A stretch of DNA of 64,000 nucleotides, taken from Akkermansiaceae bacterium UBA3385. GTDB taxonomy: Bacteria; Verrucomicrobiota; Verrucomicrobiia; Verrucomicrobiales; Akkermansiaceae. Below are positions 1-8,138 of the stretch, piece after piece. The notes under the pieces were generated by a model, which saw only the letters and a list, made by a program, of their open reading frames with translations, made no database searches and was not told where the DNA came from. Numbering within the stretch: position 1 is the stretch's first letter; each line of letters opens with the position of its first letter. The position numbers and the translations under genes are program-made. The stretch covers positions 20,669 to 84,668 of the forward strand of contig DEPT01000017.1 in assembly GCA_002358905.1 (NCBI GenBank), written 5' to 3'.

Positions 1-501
1 GGTTACGTTGACCCCGAAGGTCACATTATGCCCTGGCTTAATGAGCTTGCTTTCGTTCCCGTGGATTACCAGGAGGACGGCGGTGTGGACGAATGGTCCA
101 AGGATAAGGGGGTAGGCGCTATGTACTTCTCCCAGCAGGCTGTTGCCCGCCTGGCTCCCCGTGCCGGCTTTGAGTTTGGCTCCATGCCTTATCCGGAGCA
201 GCTCAAGAAGGTGCAGGCCGCCATGGCTGAAGGCGATGACCGCGCCCGCAAGATTTACGAGACCATCGGTGTGGAGTTCGGCTATACCATCGCCTACTTC
301 GCAGATTTCTACGATGTGCGTAACCTTCTGTTCCTTGGCCGCGTAGCCACGGGCGAAGGTGGTCAGATCATCATTGATAAGGCCAACGAGGTGCTGAAGG
401 CTGAGTTCCCGCAGCTCAACATCACTCTCTGCGTGCCGGATGAAAAGACCAAGCGCCACGGCCAGGCTGTAGCTGCAGCCTCTCTGCCCAAGCTGGCTTG
501 A
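1..501 (+). CDS. ROK-like (ASKHA) protein, C-terminal fragment
   Basis: The reading frame is open from base 1 in frame 1, so the gene begins upstream of the window; the ATG at 28 is internal. The visible 166 residues end at TGA 499-501. A glycine-containing stretch about 50 residues before the end (LLFLGRVATGEGG), followed by an amphipathic helix, resembles the last nucleotide-binding segment of ROK-family sugar kinases and regulators. The fragment lacks the phosphate loops and the cysteine-rich ROK motif, which would lie upstream, so kinase activity cannot be judged. A strong hairpin terminator follows 19 nt after the stop. The family call is an inference from fold-like pattern only. Confidence 0.55.
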   Translation, partial: GYVDPEGHIMPWLNELAFVPVDYQEDGGVDEWSKDKGVGAMYFSQQAVARLAPRAGFEFGSMPYPEQLKKVQAAMAEGDDRARKIYETIGVEFGYTIAYFADFYDVRNLLFLGRVATGEGGQIIIDKANEVLKAEFPQLNITLCVPDEKTKRHGQAVAAASLPKLA

Positions 502-519
502 TTCTGCTTGATTTTTCAG

Positions 520-556
520 GGGGCAGAGGAGGAGATACGTCTTCCTCTGCCCCTTT
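520..556 (+). terminator. Rho-independent terminator of the ROK-like gene
   Basis: An 11-bp perfect inverted repeat, GGGGCAGAGGA at 520-530 and TCCTCTGCCCC at 543-553, is followed by TTT. It lies between the ROK-like stop and the kinase start. Confidence 0.75.
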
Positions 557-597
557 CTCATTTCTGACTTTTCTCTTTCATTTTCCCGATACCTGAT

Positions 598-2589
598 ATG
601 AGTGAACATTCTGAACTTTGGACATGTCCGCAATGCGGCTCCCGGCAGGATATTGCCAGACTGGGCTTTTACACTGAAATCCAGTGTGCGCAGTGCGGCA
701 GCTCGGCTCATGTGCACACGATGCTGGCCAACTATAAGGTGGAATCCATATTGGGAATTGGCGGCATGAGCGTGGTGTTTCAGGCTCGGGATCTGGTGCT
801 GGGGCGCCCCTTGGCTATCAAGGTGTTGAATGAGACATACCGCGACACGCCGGAACGCATAGCCGGCATTGGAAATGAATGTTCGCTCATGGCAAAAGTG
901 CGCCATGATAATGTGGTTGCCGTGTATTCTGCCGGTTGGGCCCGTGGTCAGTTCTTCATTGCCATGGAGCTGGTGGATGGCCGGAACCTGGAGCTTATCG
1001 TGGATGAGCAGGGTGGATTGAAACCCATTGAGGCCATTGAAATTATCCGCCAGGTGGCAGAAGGACTTAAGGCGGCTCATGAGGCCGGAATCCTTCATCG
1101 GGATGTGAAACCCGGTAACGTGCTCATTTCGGCGGACGGACGTGCAAAGGTTCTGGATTTCGGCCTTTCTCTGGATGAGAAGAGCGGCGTGGATGAGAGT
1201 GATATCATCTGGGCAACTCCGTACTATGTGCCGCCGGAGACGCTTCGCCGCGAAGAAGAAAATGTGCAGTCCGATATCTACGCGCTGGGTATGACTCTGC
1301 GTAACTTATTGACGGGGAAGGCGAAATTGGTGGGAGATCCGCAGACAGTACCTGATATGCTGGTTGCCAAAAAGACCATGCCCATGTTGAAGCAGGAATG
1401 CCCGGAGCTGGATGCAGAGATTTGTCTTCTGGTGGATAGAATGACCGCGTTTGATGCCGCTGACCGCCCGGCAGATTATGAAGCTGTGCTTGCGCAGATT
1501 GCGGTTGTGCAGAATGGGCTCATGGAGGCAACGGATCCAGCCGCTCGTGCCAGGCGCAAGAAGGAGAAGCTGATTACCATGGCTGGCGCTGCCGGTTGTG
1601 CTGTGCTGGGCGTGCTGGGCGGGCTTGCCGTCTCGTTCTCGACCCCTTCATCCCGTATTCAGGAAACCATCAGCGTAGGCGAATTGCAGTGGGCTGAGCG
1701 AGATGCCTATCAGGAGGCTGAGTCTCTTCTCAAATCCGGTGATTTGAAAAAGGCATCCGAGGTTTTGGGGGGGCTCACTGGGGAAACTTCAGAATCCACG
1801 GCCTCGGCTGTGGCTATTTTGTTGCGCACTGCTGTAGATGTGCTTGAAGGTAAGTCCTCGGCAAATGGTTATAACCGCTTCGCCGAAGTAGAGTCCCGCA
1901 GGAATACGGCTGCGCCGGCTGGTGGTGAATCTTTTGACAGGATGACAGCACTGGTGGCTGCCATCAAGCAAATGTCTGCCAATGCTTCTGATGCTGCCCA
2001 TACTTTCGGAAATCCCTTGTTGAAGGCAGCTGCCCAGATTCTGATTGCTGATTCCTATGTCCATTCTGGTGATGAGTCCAAGGCGGAAGAATTGATTGTT
2101 CAGGCCTTAGCTTCGTTGCAAGCGGGTGAAGCAGCTGGCATGGTAGGGCATGTTGAGGAATACCGGAGAGCTGTGCCCCGACGGGCGGCTCGCATACGAT
2201 TTGAGCGACTCAAGGATTTATTCCGTATCGGTAACTATGAATCTGCGGTGAAATCGGTGGCAGCCATGCCCGCTCAGAAGCTGGGCAAGACAGAACGGGA
2301 GACGCTGCTGGTTATGTCGGAAGCGGCTGCCATCATGCAGGCGATTCACGAGAGCCTGAAAAAGCATAACCGCAGTGTGCAGCCAGGAATGAGTCCTGTT
2401 GATTTGCGTACGGCGGCTGCAGGTCTGGGGGCTACGGAGAAGGTGCCCAGGGAATTTTATTGTGTAGCCTTGATTCTCAGTGGCGATTTGGAAGCTGCCT
2501 TCCGGGAGAATCCACATGCTGCCGATGCTGATAGCCAGGAGCCTTTTGCTGTGCTGATGCGTGATTGGAAGACCCGCTTGGGTATGTAG
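598..2589 (+). CDS. Zinc-ribbon Ser/Thr protein kinase with one TM segment and TPR-like tail
   Basis: This 663-residue protein is a Hanks-type (PknB-like) Ser/Thr kinase. The N-terminus has a CxxC pair at residues 10/13 and another at 30/33, which form a zinc ribbon. The kinase domain runs from about 45 to 305. It has a glycine loop GIGG at 53-56, Lys75, HRD at 167-169 with Lys171 and Asn174, and DFG at 187-189, so all catalytic residues are present. A hydrophobic segment at about 325-347 should anchor it in the inner membrane. The remaining 300 residues are helical and TPR-like and probably lie in the periplasm as a sensor or scaffold. No phosphatase or FHA partner is next to it, so the substrate is unknown. 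It ends 2 nt from the convergent HAD gene. Confidence 0.9.
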   Translation: MSEHSELWTCPQCGSRQDIARLGFYTEIQCAQCGSSAHVHTMLANYKVESILGIGGMSVVFQARDLVLGRPLAIKVLNETYRDTPERIAGIGNECSLMAKVRHDNVVAVYSAGWARGQFFIAMELVDGRNLELIVDEQGGLKPIEAIEIIRQVAEGLKAAHEAGILHRDVKPGNVLISADGRAKVLDFGLSLDEKSGVDESDIIWATPYYVPPETLRREEENVQSDIYALGMTLRNLLTGKAKLVGDPQTVPDMLVAKKTMPMLKQECPELDAEICLLVDRMTAFDAADRPADYEAVLAQIAVVQNGLMEATDPAARARRKKEKLITMAGAAGCAVLGVLGGLAVSFSTPSSRIQETISVGELQWAERDAYQEAESLLKSGDLKKASEVLGGLTGETSESTASAVAILLRTAVDVLEGKSSANGYNRFAEVESRRNTAAPAGGESFDRMTALVAAIKQMSANASDAAHTFGNPLLKAAAQILIADSYVHSGDESKAEELIVQALASLQAGEAAGMVGHVEEYRRAVPRRAARIRFERLKDLFRIGNYESAVKSVAAMPAQKLGKTERETLLVMSEAAAIMQAIHESLKKHNRSVQPGMSPVDLRTAAAGLGATEKVPREFYCVALILSGDLEAAFRENPHAADADSQEPFAVLMRDWKTRLGM

Positions 2590-2591
2590 AC

Positions 2592-3272
2592 TCATGCCCC
2601 CAGCAAACAGCCAAGGGTAAAAGACCAGGGATGAATCCCTTTCTCCGGCGTCAGAATTTCGGCTCCGGGTACGCGGGCTGCAAAGTTGCTCTTCGGATTG
2701 ACCAGTACGGCCTTGTTGCAAATAGAAAGCATGGGCAGGTCTGCGGCGCTGTCCGTGTAGCCGATGTCGGCGTGTGTAATGCCGATAACCGCCAGCCTAA
2801 CCAGTTTGTTTTCTCCTTTATTGTTGCCGGGCTGGGGAATGGACGGCATGAGCGGAACTCTGGCACCAAGGGCTGTTGGCGTGCCGATGGTATGGGTGAA
2901 TCCCAAGGCCTTACCCACCAGCTGGGTCCACCAATCAGGGGAAGCTGAGCAGAGAACCGTGGTGTCTCCTGCGGCCTGGTGGGCACGCAGTCTCTCTATG
3001 ACCGGGGGATATAGGATTTGCAGGATTTCCTGCTGCACAAAGGCTTCGCATTCTTTTTGCAGTGCTTCGCGGCTCATGCCCCAGGCGTATGCCAGGAAGG
3101 CTCGCTTCATTCGCTGGGTGTTGATGATATGCAGCCCCCTCAGCGCACCCATGGGCAGCAGCCACAGCAAATAAAGCCTGCGCCAGCCGTGCCGCCGCAG
3201 AATCCAGCGTGCAAAGCGCAACTGCGAATCCCCTGCAAACAGGGTGCCGTCCATGTCGAAAAGTGCTGTCAT
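2592..3272 (-). CDS. HAD-superfamily phosphatase, HAD-IB (SerB-like) type
   Basis: The 226-residue protein starts with the HAD motif I DMDGTL (nucleophile Asp6, general acid Asp8). Motif II is the serine in LCSASPDWW, and motif IV is the DIGYTDSAADLPML segment, where the acidic pair binds magnesium. The long helical cap between motifs I and II is typical of the HAD-IB group, which includes phosphoserine phosphatase and phospholipid-linked phosphatases. The true substrate is not evident. It begins 1 nt after the rhomboid stop codon (TGATATG) and is the last gene of a five-gene minus-strand operon. It contains hydrophobic helices near residues 30-50, but no clear signal peptide. Confidence 0.85.
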   Translation of the reverse strand: MTALFDMDGTLFAGDSQLRFARWILRRHGWRRLYLLWLLPMGALRGLHIINTQRMKRAFLAYAWGMSREALQKECEAFVQQEILQILYPPVIERLRAHQAAGDTTVLCSASPDWWTQLVGKALGFTHTIGTPTALGARVPLMPSIPQPGNNKGENKLVRLAVIGITHADIGYTDSAADLPMLSICNKAVLVNPKSNFAARVPGAEILTPEKGIHPWSFTLGCLLGA

Positions 3273-3273
3273 A

Positions 3274-4008
3274 TCAGCGATAACGGTTCATGATGCGGAA
3301 TTTCCATACCATCATGATAATGGCGCCCATGATGATGCCTCCCAGGTGGCCGGCTTCGCCGCCGGCATTACTGAAATTGAAGAGAATGGTGGCGGCGGCA
3401 ATGCCGATGATGATGACGGCAAAGGTTCGCAGGCGCAGGGTAACTGGTGGGAACAGCAGGGATATCTGCACGTCCGGGTACATGAATGCACAGGCAACCA
3501 TGACCCCGTAGATAGCAGCAGAGGCACCAACGAGAGGAATCATTTCCCAGCACTGCACATGCCCCTCGTAGCCGGCAAAATGCGCCAGTTGGTTGCAGAT
3601 GTATTCGTTTTGAGGAATGTCGGGCAGGGAGGTATAGAGATTAATGCCGGCAAGCAGTGAGGAGAACAGGGCACCTGCCACGCCGCAGACAAGATAGAAG
3701 AGCAGGAAGCGCCGCGGGCCCATGGCGTTTTCCACGGCCGGGCCAAAGAAGTACAATGCCCACATGTTGAACAGAATGTGCCCGAAATTTGCATGCACGA
3801 ACTGGTAGGTGACAAGGCGCCAGAGCTGCCCTTCCAGGAAACAGGTGAACCAGGAATAGGCACAGGTGATTTCGAAGACGGATGTTTTGGGGGCCTGTGG
3901 GAAGGGAATTCCCAGAAGTGCCTCTTTCTGTACCATGATTCCTACAATGAATACCACCACGTTGATGATGATAAGGGCTGTGGTAACGCTGAGTTTACGA
4001 TCGGTCAT
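3274..4008 (-). CDS. Rhomboid-family intramembrane serine protease
   Basis: The 244-residue polytopic protein has about six hydrophobic segments. The rhomboid catalytic dyad is visible: Ser163 in a GASAAIYG motif and His221 in the GHLGG motif of the last core helix. The HxxxN-type helix-2 motif appears as HILFNMWALYFFGP. It should cleave transmembrane segments of client proteins inside the inner membrane. The extended loop between helices 1 and 2 carries three cysteines. It sits 59 nt downstream of the MntR-like gene and directly before the HAD gene, so it is probably cotranscribed with both. Confidence 0.9.
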   Translation of the reverse strand: MTDRKLSVTTALIIINVVVFIVGIMVQKEALLGIPFPQAPKTSVFEITCAYSWFTCFLEGQLWRLVTYQFVHANFGHILFNMWALYFFGPAVENAMGPRRFLLFYLVCGVAGALFSSLLAGINLYTSLPDIPQNEYICNQLAHFAGYEGHVQCWEMIPLVGASAAIYGVMVACAFMYPDVQISLLFPPVTLRLRTFAVIIIGIAAATILFNFSNAGGEAGHLGGIIMGAIIMMVWKFRIMNRYR

Positions 4009-4067
4009 GACTGGGTATTATGATGCGGTCTGACGTTGATTTGTTCAATGCCTGCTTTGTATTTGAT

Positions 4068-4451
4068 TCAGGGCTGGCTGAGCTTTGCCCCCATATCATC
4101 AATCTCCTCAAAGGTCAGAATGTGCTCAATACTGCATGCGGCAATTTCTGCACGTTCCGGCGTGAGTCCTGCTATTTCGACCAGGAAACGCTGCAGGATA
4201 CTGTGGGAGTGGATGACTCTGTCTGCATATTGCTTTCCTTTTTCCGTGAGGCTGATGGGGGCGTAGCGGCGGTAGGAGATGAGACCTTCCTCTGCTAATT
4301 GGTGCACAGCTGCAGTCACGCTCGGTTTTTTTACGTTGAGCATGGCCGCAACATCGCTCACCTGAGCCTTGCCGTTTTCCCGGCACAGGTGCCCGATGGC
4401 TTCCAGATAGTCCTCTGCACTTCGGCTGAGTCTGGTGAATTTGGTGCTCAT
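4068..4451 (-). CDS. mntR: DtxR/MntR-family metal-dependent transcriptional regulator
   Basis: The 127-residue protein has the MntR layout. An N-terminal winged helix contains the recognition-helix segment VKKPSVTAAVHQL. A metal-binding and dimerisation region follows, with His in VIHSHS and the C-terminal CSIEHIL motif that supplies Glu and His ligands. The length excludes the SH3-like third domain of DtxR/IdeR, which favours a manganese-type MntR. Its start overlaps the rlmD stop by 4 nt (ATGA), so the two are translationally coupled. No transporter gene is adjacent, so the regulon must lie elsewhere. Confidence 0.85.
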   Translation of the reverse strand: MSTKFTRLSRSAEDYLEAIGHLCRENGKAQVSDVAAMLNVKKPSVTAAVHQLAEEGLISYRRYAPISLTEKGKQYADRVIHSHSILQRFLVEIAGLTPERAEIAACSIEHILTFEEIDDMGAKLSQP

Positions 4452-5671
4452 GCTTTCTTTTTACGGAGTGTTGCCACGCACTCCAGATGCTTGGTCTGCG
4501 GGAATAAATCGAACGGTTGGACTTCAACTACTTCATAACCGGCTTTGTCGAATTCTGCCAGGTCGCGGATTTGCGTTGCCGGATTGCATGATACGTAGAC
4601 CACCCGGGCAGGGCCAAAGGCGAAAAGTTGGTTCAGAAAAGCCATGTCGCAGCCTTTGCGGGGTGGGTCAATGACCACGGCACTTTCCTCTGCGGGGAAA
4701 TCAACCTGTTCAAAGATGGCTTCTGCACTGGCTGCCAGGAAACTGGCGTGTGCGATGCCGTTGCTGCGAGCATTGGCGCGAGCCCAGTCTGCACTGGTTT
4801 CGCTTACCTCCACCCCAAGAACCTTCTCGAAATGCGGAGCCAGGGTAAGGGCAAACAGACCGCTGCCGCAATAGGCGTCTACCAGGTACCGTGCACCTTC
4901 TGCGCAGGCCTGTCGTGCCACATAACCAGTGAAGGCGGGGAGAATGTACGGATTGTTCTGGAAGAAGTCGCCTGCCAGGAAATTGAACGTGAGGGAGCCT
5001 ACTTTTTCCGTGCAGACAGCGTTGTTATTGGTAATGACGCTGCCTTCGCTGACGCGCATGAGCAAGGTGGCGCCGCGCTTATACTGGGCAGCCGCCTGTT
5101 GCACGGATTTGCGGACGATGGGCAGGGCTTCATTCAGCTCGGCCATGGCAATGGGGCATTGCTTTACATCGCAAACTTCTGTGCGGGAACCCGTTCGGAG
5201 AAAACCGATATTTCCCATTTTCGCATCTTTCGGCTTGTGAAAGTGCGGCGTTATTTTGCTGCGGTAGCCGTAAATCTGCGGAGATGCGATTGCTGGCTGC
5301 ACCGGCAGCTCCAGCCCGGCTTGCAGCCGCAGCAGGTCGGCAACCTGTGCGGTTTTCCACTCCAGCTGGGCCTGGTATTCCAAGTGCTGGTACTGGCAGC
5401 CACCGCAGTATCCGTATACAGGGCAGAGAGGCTGGACACGCTGGGGAGAGGGAATAAGAACTTCTACCAGGTCTGCCATGGAGCAGTTCTTTTCGTTGCG
5501 GTACACTCGGGCGCGTACACGTTCACCGGGCAGGGTGTAGGGCACAAAGACCACCCAGTTGTCTACGCGGCCTACGCCGTGTCCCTGGTTGGAAAGATTA
5601 TCGATGGTGAGCTCAATCTCCTGGTGGTAGGCAAAGGGCTCGGGTACAAACTTGCGGGGAGGTGTGTTCAT
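4448..5671 (-). CDS. rlmD: 23S rRNA (uracil-5-)-methyltransferase, RumA/RlmD type
   Basis: The 407-residue protein has an N-terminal TRAM RNA-binding domain (about 18-75). It then has the iron-sulfur cysteines Cys83, Cys89 and Cys92, with a fourth at about 172. The C-terminal Rossmann methyltransferase has the SAM motif VDAYCGSGLF. The catalytic segment includes VIDPPRKGCD and the nucleophilic cysteine in VYVSCNP. The iron-sulfur motif separates it from TrmA, which methylates tRNA. The exact target uridine (1939 or 747) cannot be read from sequence. It lies 11 nt after the lipoprotein gene and overlaps the MntR-like start. Confidence 0.9.
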   Translation of the reverse strand: MNTPPRKFVPEPFAYHQEIELTIDNLSNQGHGVGRVDNWVVFVPYTLPGERVRARVYRNEKNCSMADLVEVLIPSPQRVQPLCPVYGYCGGCQYQHLEYQAQLEWKTAQVADLLRLQAGLELPVQPAIASPQIYGYRSKITPHFHKPKDAKMGNIGFLRTGSRTEVCDVKQCPIAMAELNEALPIVRKSVQQAAAQYKRGATLLMRVSEGSVITNNNAVCTEKVGSLTFNFLAGDFFQNNPYILPAFTGYVARQACAEGARYLVDAYCGSGLFALTLAPHFEKVLGVEVSETSADWARANARSNGIAHASFLAASAEAIFEQVDFPAEESAVVIDPPRKGCDMAFLNQLFAFGPARVVYVSCNPATQIRDLAEFDKAGYEVVEVQPFDLFPQTKHLECVATLRKKKA

Positions 5672-5682
5672 GGCGGGCTTTT

Positions 5683-6501
5683 TTAGTCTTCCTTAATCAT
5701 TTTGCCGTCAATATTCATGGGCAGATTGCCCTTCATGACAGGGGAACGCAGACCACGGAGTTCTACCGTATTGGGCATCGGTTCATCTTCGTCATCGCGG
5801 CTGATGGCTTCTTCCGGCGGTGCAAAGCGGCGTGTGCGCAGGGCTCCGCTCATCACACTGCCCGGGAGCAGGGCTTCCTCCTGCTCCTGCTGAACTTGCG
5901 GCTCCTGCTTCTGAACTGGGGCTGGCTTGGTTGTTTCCTGCTTCTTGAGTATTTCGAGAGCTGCTTTCTGCTGTTCTGCTGTAGGCACCACCGGGGTGTC
6001 CTCTGCCTTTGCTTTGGGGTTGCTGTCAGAATGCTGGGGCTTCACCTTTTTGGAGGAGGTTTCTTCCTTGTCGTTCTTGCGGGGGCGCTCTTTGGTTTCG
6101 GCTTTTTTCTCTGCTTCTTTGCGGGCTTTTTCTTCAGCTTCTTCACGAGCGCGCTCTTCTGCTTCTGCCTTTTCCTCGGCTTCTTTGCGTGCTCTTTCCT
6201 CGGCTTCTTCGCGAGCTCGCTCTTCGGCTTCTGCCTTTTCTTCTGCTTCTCTGCGAGCCTGTTCTTCAGCTTCTTCCCGGGCTATGCGCTCTGCTTCTTC
6301 CCGGGCAAGCCGTTCGGCTTCTTCCTTAGCTTCCTGAATCAGGCGTTTTTCTTCAACTTCCAGAGCTGTTTCAAGTTCGCTGGCGGCAAGCTTCTGGGCC
6401 GCAATATCCTCGGCGGAAAACGGTACTTGCTGCTGGGTAAGGGTGCAGGAGCTCAGCAAGGCGAGGGAGCACATGCACGATATGGGGCCTAAGCGTTTCA
6501 T
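5683..6501 (-). CDS. Charged Glu/Ala/Arg-rich coiled-coil lipoprotein
   Basis: The 272-residue protein begins with a signal peptide and a lipobox ending LLSSC, so it should be lipidated at Cys19. Residues about 45-145 are a low-complexity run of Glu, Ala, Arg and Lys in 7- to 11-residue units (for example EEAERIAREEAEEQARREAE). This predicts a long single alpha helix or coiled coil. The rest is Pro/Gln-rich and disordered, and then carries a short conserved-looking C-terminal tail. This resembles a periplasm-spanning TolA-like rod, but no TolA domain is visible. It is the first gene of the operon through rlmD, mntR, rhomboid and HAD. Function is not recognised. Confidence 0.75.
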   Translation of the reverse strand: MKRLGPISCMCSLALLSSCTLTQQQVPFSAEDIAAQKLAASELETALEVEEKRLIQEAKEEAERLAREEAERIAREEAEEQARREAEEKAEAEERAREEAEERARKEAEEKAEAEERAREEAEEKARKEAEKKAETKERPRKNDKEETSSKKVKPQHSDSNPKAKAEDTPVVPTAEQQKAALEILKKQETTKPAPVQKQEPQVQQEQEEALLPGSVMSGALRTRRFAPPEEAISRDDEDEPMPNTVELRGLRSPVMKGNLPMNIDGKMIKED

Positions 6502-6507
6502 GCTGCC

Positions 6508-6540
6508 AGTATACTACCATGCTTTGCCCCTTTGTGGCAA
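6508..6540 (-). promoter_or_regulatory. Promoter of the lipoprotein-rlmD operon, very short leader
   Basis: On the minus strand a -35 TTGCCA (6535-6540) is followed after 18 bp by a -10 TAGTAT (6511-6516). An alternative overlapping -10, TATACT, lies at 6508-6513. Only 6-9 nt separate the -10 from the ATG. Confidence 0.55.
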
Positions 6541-6603
6541 GCACTATTCCTGTCGCGCGTAGAACGTATGAAAGAAAAAATATGCCATTTCGCAGCAATT
6601 CTC

Positions 6604-6631
6604 TTGACATTTTGTCGGAAGTGAGTAAACT
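6604..6631 (+). promoter_or_regulatory. rpsT promoter
   Basis: A perfect -35 TTGACA (6604-6609) is followed after 16 bp by TAAACT (6626-6631). The predicted leader is about 36-40 nt and has no Shine-Dalgarno sequence. Confidence 0.65.
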
Positions 6632-6673
6632 CTTCCCACCAAAACGAAAAACCAAATCAATTTCATCTGAATT

Positions 6674-6937
6674 ATGGCTCACACACAGTCCGCTAAGAAG
6701 CGCATCCGCCAGACGATTAAGCGCACCGCTATCAACCGTTCCATCATGTCCCGCGTACGTACCCTTCGTAAGAAGGTTGCTGAAGCCGTGGAGACCAAGG
6801 ATGCCGCTGCCGCCGCTGTTGCTTACAACAACTTCGCTTCCGCTATCGACAAGGCTGCCAAGAAGGGCACCGTGCCGGCCAACCGCGCCGCCAACTACAA
6901 GAGCAAGGCTGCGAAGGCCCTGGCTACTATCGCCTGA
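6674..6937 (+). CDS. rpsT: 30S ribosomal protein S20
   Basis: The 87-residue, Lys/Arg/Ala-rich protein has the S20 hallmarks: MAHTQSAKKRIRQ at the N-terminus and the TLRKKV helix. The central NNFASAIDKAAKKGTV and the final ANYKSKAAKAL segment are also present. It binds the 5' domain of 16S rRNA as a helical bundle. Length is typical for the family. It is a monocistronic unit with its own promoter and a GC-rich terminator. Codon use is strongly biased, as expected for a highly expressed gene. Confidence 0.97.
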   Translation: MAHTQSAKKRIRQTIKRTAINRSIMSRVRTLRKKVAEAVETKDAAAAAVAYNNFASAIDKAAKKGTVPANRAANYKSKAAKALATIA

Positions 6938-6968
6938 GTTCCTTTTCAGGTTTTCCGTTTTTGAGCAC

Positions 6969-7013
6969 GGCGGGGTATCGGTTCAAACCGGTGCTCCGCC
7001 TGTCTTTCTTTTC
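6969..7013 (+). terminator. rpsT terminator
   Basis: The 15-nt arms 6969-6983 and 6986-7000 pair fully if three G-U pairs are allowed, and they are followed by a T-rich tract TCTTTCTTTT. Its presence argues against a TTG start at 6961 for the next gene. Confidence 0.7.
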
Positions 7014-7020
7014 GATAGAT

Positions 7021-7242
7021 ATGCGCCAGGATTACAAGGAGATAGCCACTACGGTGGTCAATGACCCGACAAGCTACAAGGTTTGTATGGTGTGTGGTGC
7101 CATAGTGGATAAGGCATCTCCTACTTGCCCGGATTGCCTGGCGTATCGCTTTGATTCCGACCCTTCAGTGGTTACAGACCGGGCTGTGGATATGGCAGCA
7201 AAGCCGCAGAATGCGGTGTCGCACCACGATACTCTTGAATAA
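7021..7242 (+). CDS. Small zinc-ribbon protein
   Basis: The 73-residue protein has a four-cysteine zinc ribbon, CMVCG and then CPDC about 15 residues later, in the middle of the chain. I chose the ATG at 7021 because the longer TTG start at 6961 would lie inside the rpsT terminator. The stop overlaps the folP ATG by one base (TAATG), so the two are cotranslated. The tail after the ribbon is polar and lacks other motifs. No specific function is recognised. The fixed position before folP suggests only a shared transcript. Confidence 0.7.
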   Translation: MRQDYKEIATTVVNDPTSYKVCMVCGAIVDKASPTCPDCLAYRFDSDPSVVTDRAVDMAAKPQNAVSHHDTLE

Positions 7243-8084
7243 TGTCCGCCCGAATCTGGCAGCTCGCGCATGAATGCTGGCACTTGCCGCGGGCCGGTGC
7301 TGTGATGGGGATTCTGAATGTAACCCCGGATTCGTTTTCTGATGGCGGCATGCATCCCGATGTGGAATCTGCCGTGGAGCATGCCCGCATGATGCTGGCC
7401 GCCGGGGCTGATATGATAGATATCGGAGGTGAATCGACCCGGCCCGGTTCTGTAGAGATCTCTGAAGAAGAGGAAATCCGGCGTGTGTTGCCGGTGATTG
7501 AGAGCTTGCGCTCGGAGTTCCCTTTTGCTCGCTTGTCCATCGATACACGGCATGCGGAGGTGGCGCGTGCTGCTTTGCTTGCGGGTGTGGATGTAGTGAA
7601 TGATATCACGGGACTGGCGGATGCCGCTATGCGCCGCGTGTGCGCAGAGTTTCCCTGTGGTGTGGTGCTGATGCACATGCAGGGAGAACCCGGCACCATG
7701 CAGAAGAATCCACAATATGTTGATGTTGTGGCAGAGGTTCGTTCTTTTTTTGAAACTCGCGTGGGCAGGGCAGTGGCAGATGGTATTGCCATGGAGCGTA
7801 TATGCCTGGACCCGGGTATTGGCTTTGGTAAGTCTGTAGAACATAATCTGGAATTGATTCGCAACCTGGAAACGCTGCGGGTTCATGATTTGCCTATGCT
7901 GATGGCTCTTTCGCGTAAGCGTTTCCTGGGTACATTGCTGAATGATGCATCGCTGGTGAAGACATCTCCGCTTCCATCGGTGGTGATGAGCCTGCTCTCT
8001 GCTGACCGGGGGGCGGATATGCATCGCGTGCACGATGTGGAAGCGTTGAAACAGGCGTTGGTCTTGCGCTCCGCACTGGCCTAA
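7242..8084 (+). CDS. folP: Dihydropteroate synthase
   Basis: The 280-residue TIM-barrel enzyme joins dihydropterin pyrophosphate to p-aminobenzoate in folate synthesis. Signature motifs are MGILNVTPDSFSDGG near residue 22, the pterin-binding IDIGGESTRPG near 60, and DVVNDITGL. The LDPGIGFGKS motif and the final ALSRKRFLG are also present. All usual binding residues appear intact. It is coupled to the upstream zinc-ribbon gene by TAATG. No other folate genes are nearby. Confidence 0.95.
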   Translation: MSARIWQLAHECWHLPRAGAVMGILNVTPDSFSDGGMHPDVESAVEHARMMLAAGADMIDIGGESTRPGSVEISEEEEIRRVLPVIESLRSEFPFARLSIDTRHAEVARAALLAGVDVVNDITGLADAAMRRVCAEFPCGVVLMHMQGEPGTMQKNPQYVDVVAEVRSFFETRVGRAVADGIAMERICLDPGIGFGKSVEHNLELIRNLETLRVHDLPMLMALSRKRFLGTLLNDASLVKTSPLPSVVMSLLSADRGADMHRVHDVEALKQALVLRSALA

Positions 8085-8138
8085 CAAGTTTTTCTAACTT
8101 CTTGCTAACGCGCTGGCATGGGGGCAGAATTCCCCTGT

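Noticed and set aside
5662..6492. 276-residue plus-strand frame rich in Phe, Leu and Cys
   Set aside because: Antisense of the Glu/Ala-rich lipoprotein, whose GAA/GCT-type repeats create TTC/AGC codons.
6961..7020. TTG start adding 20 residues to the zinc-ribbon protein
   Set aside because: The segment is the rpsT terminator hairpin; ATG 7021 is the better start.
7074..8087. 337-residue minus-strand frame
   Set aside because: Antisense shadow of folP.
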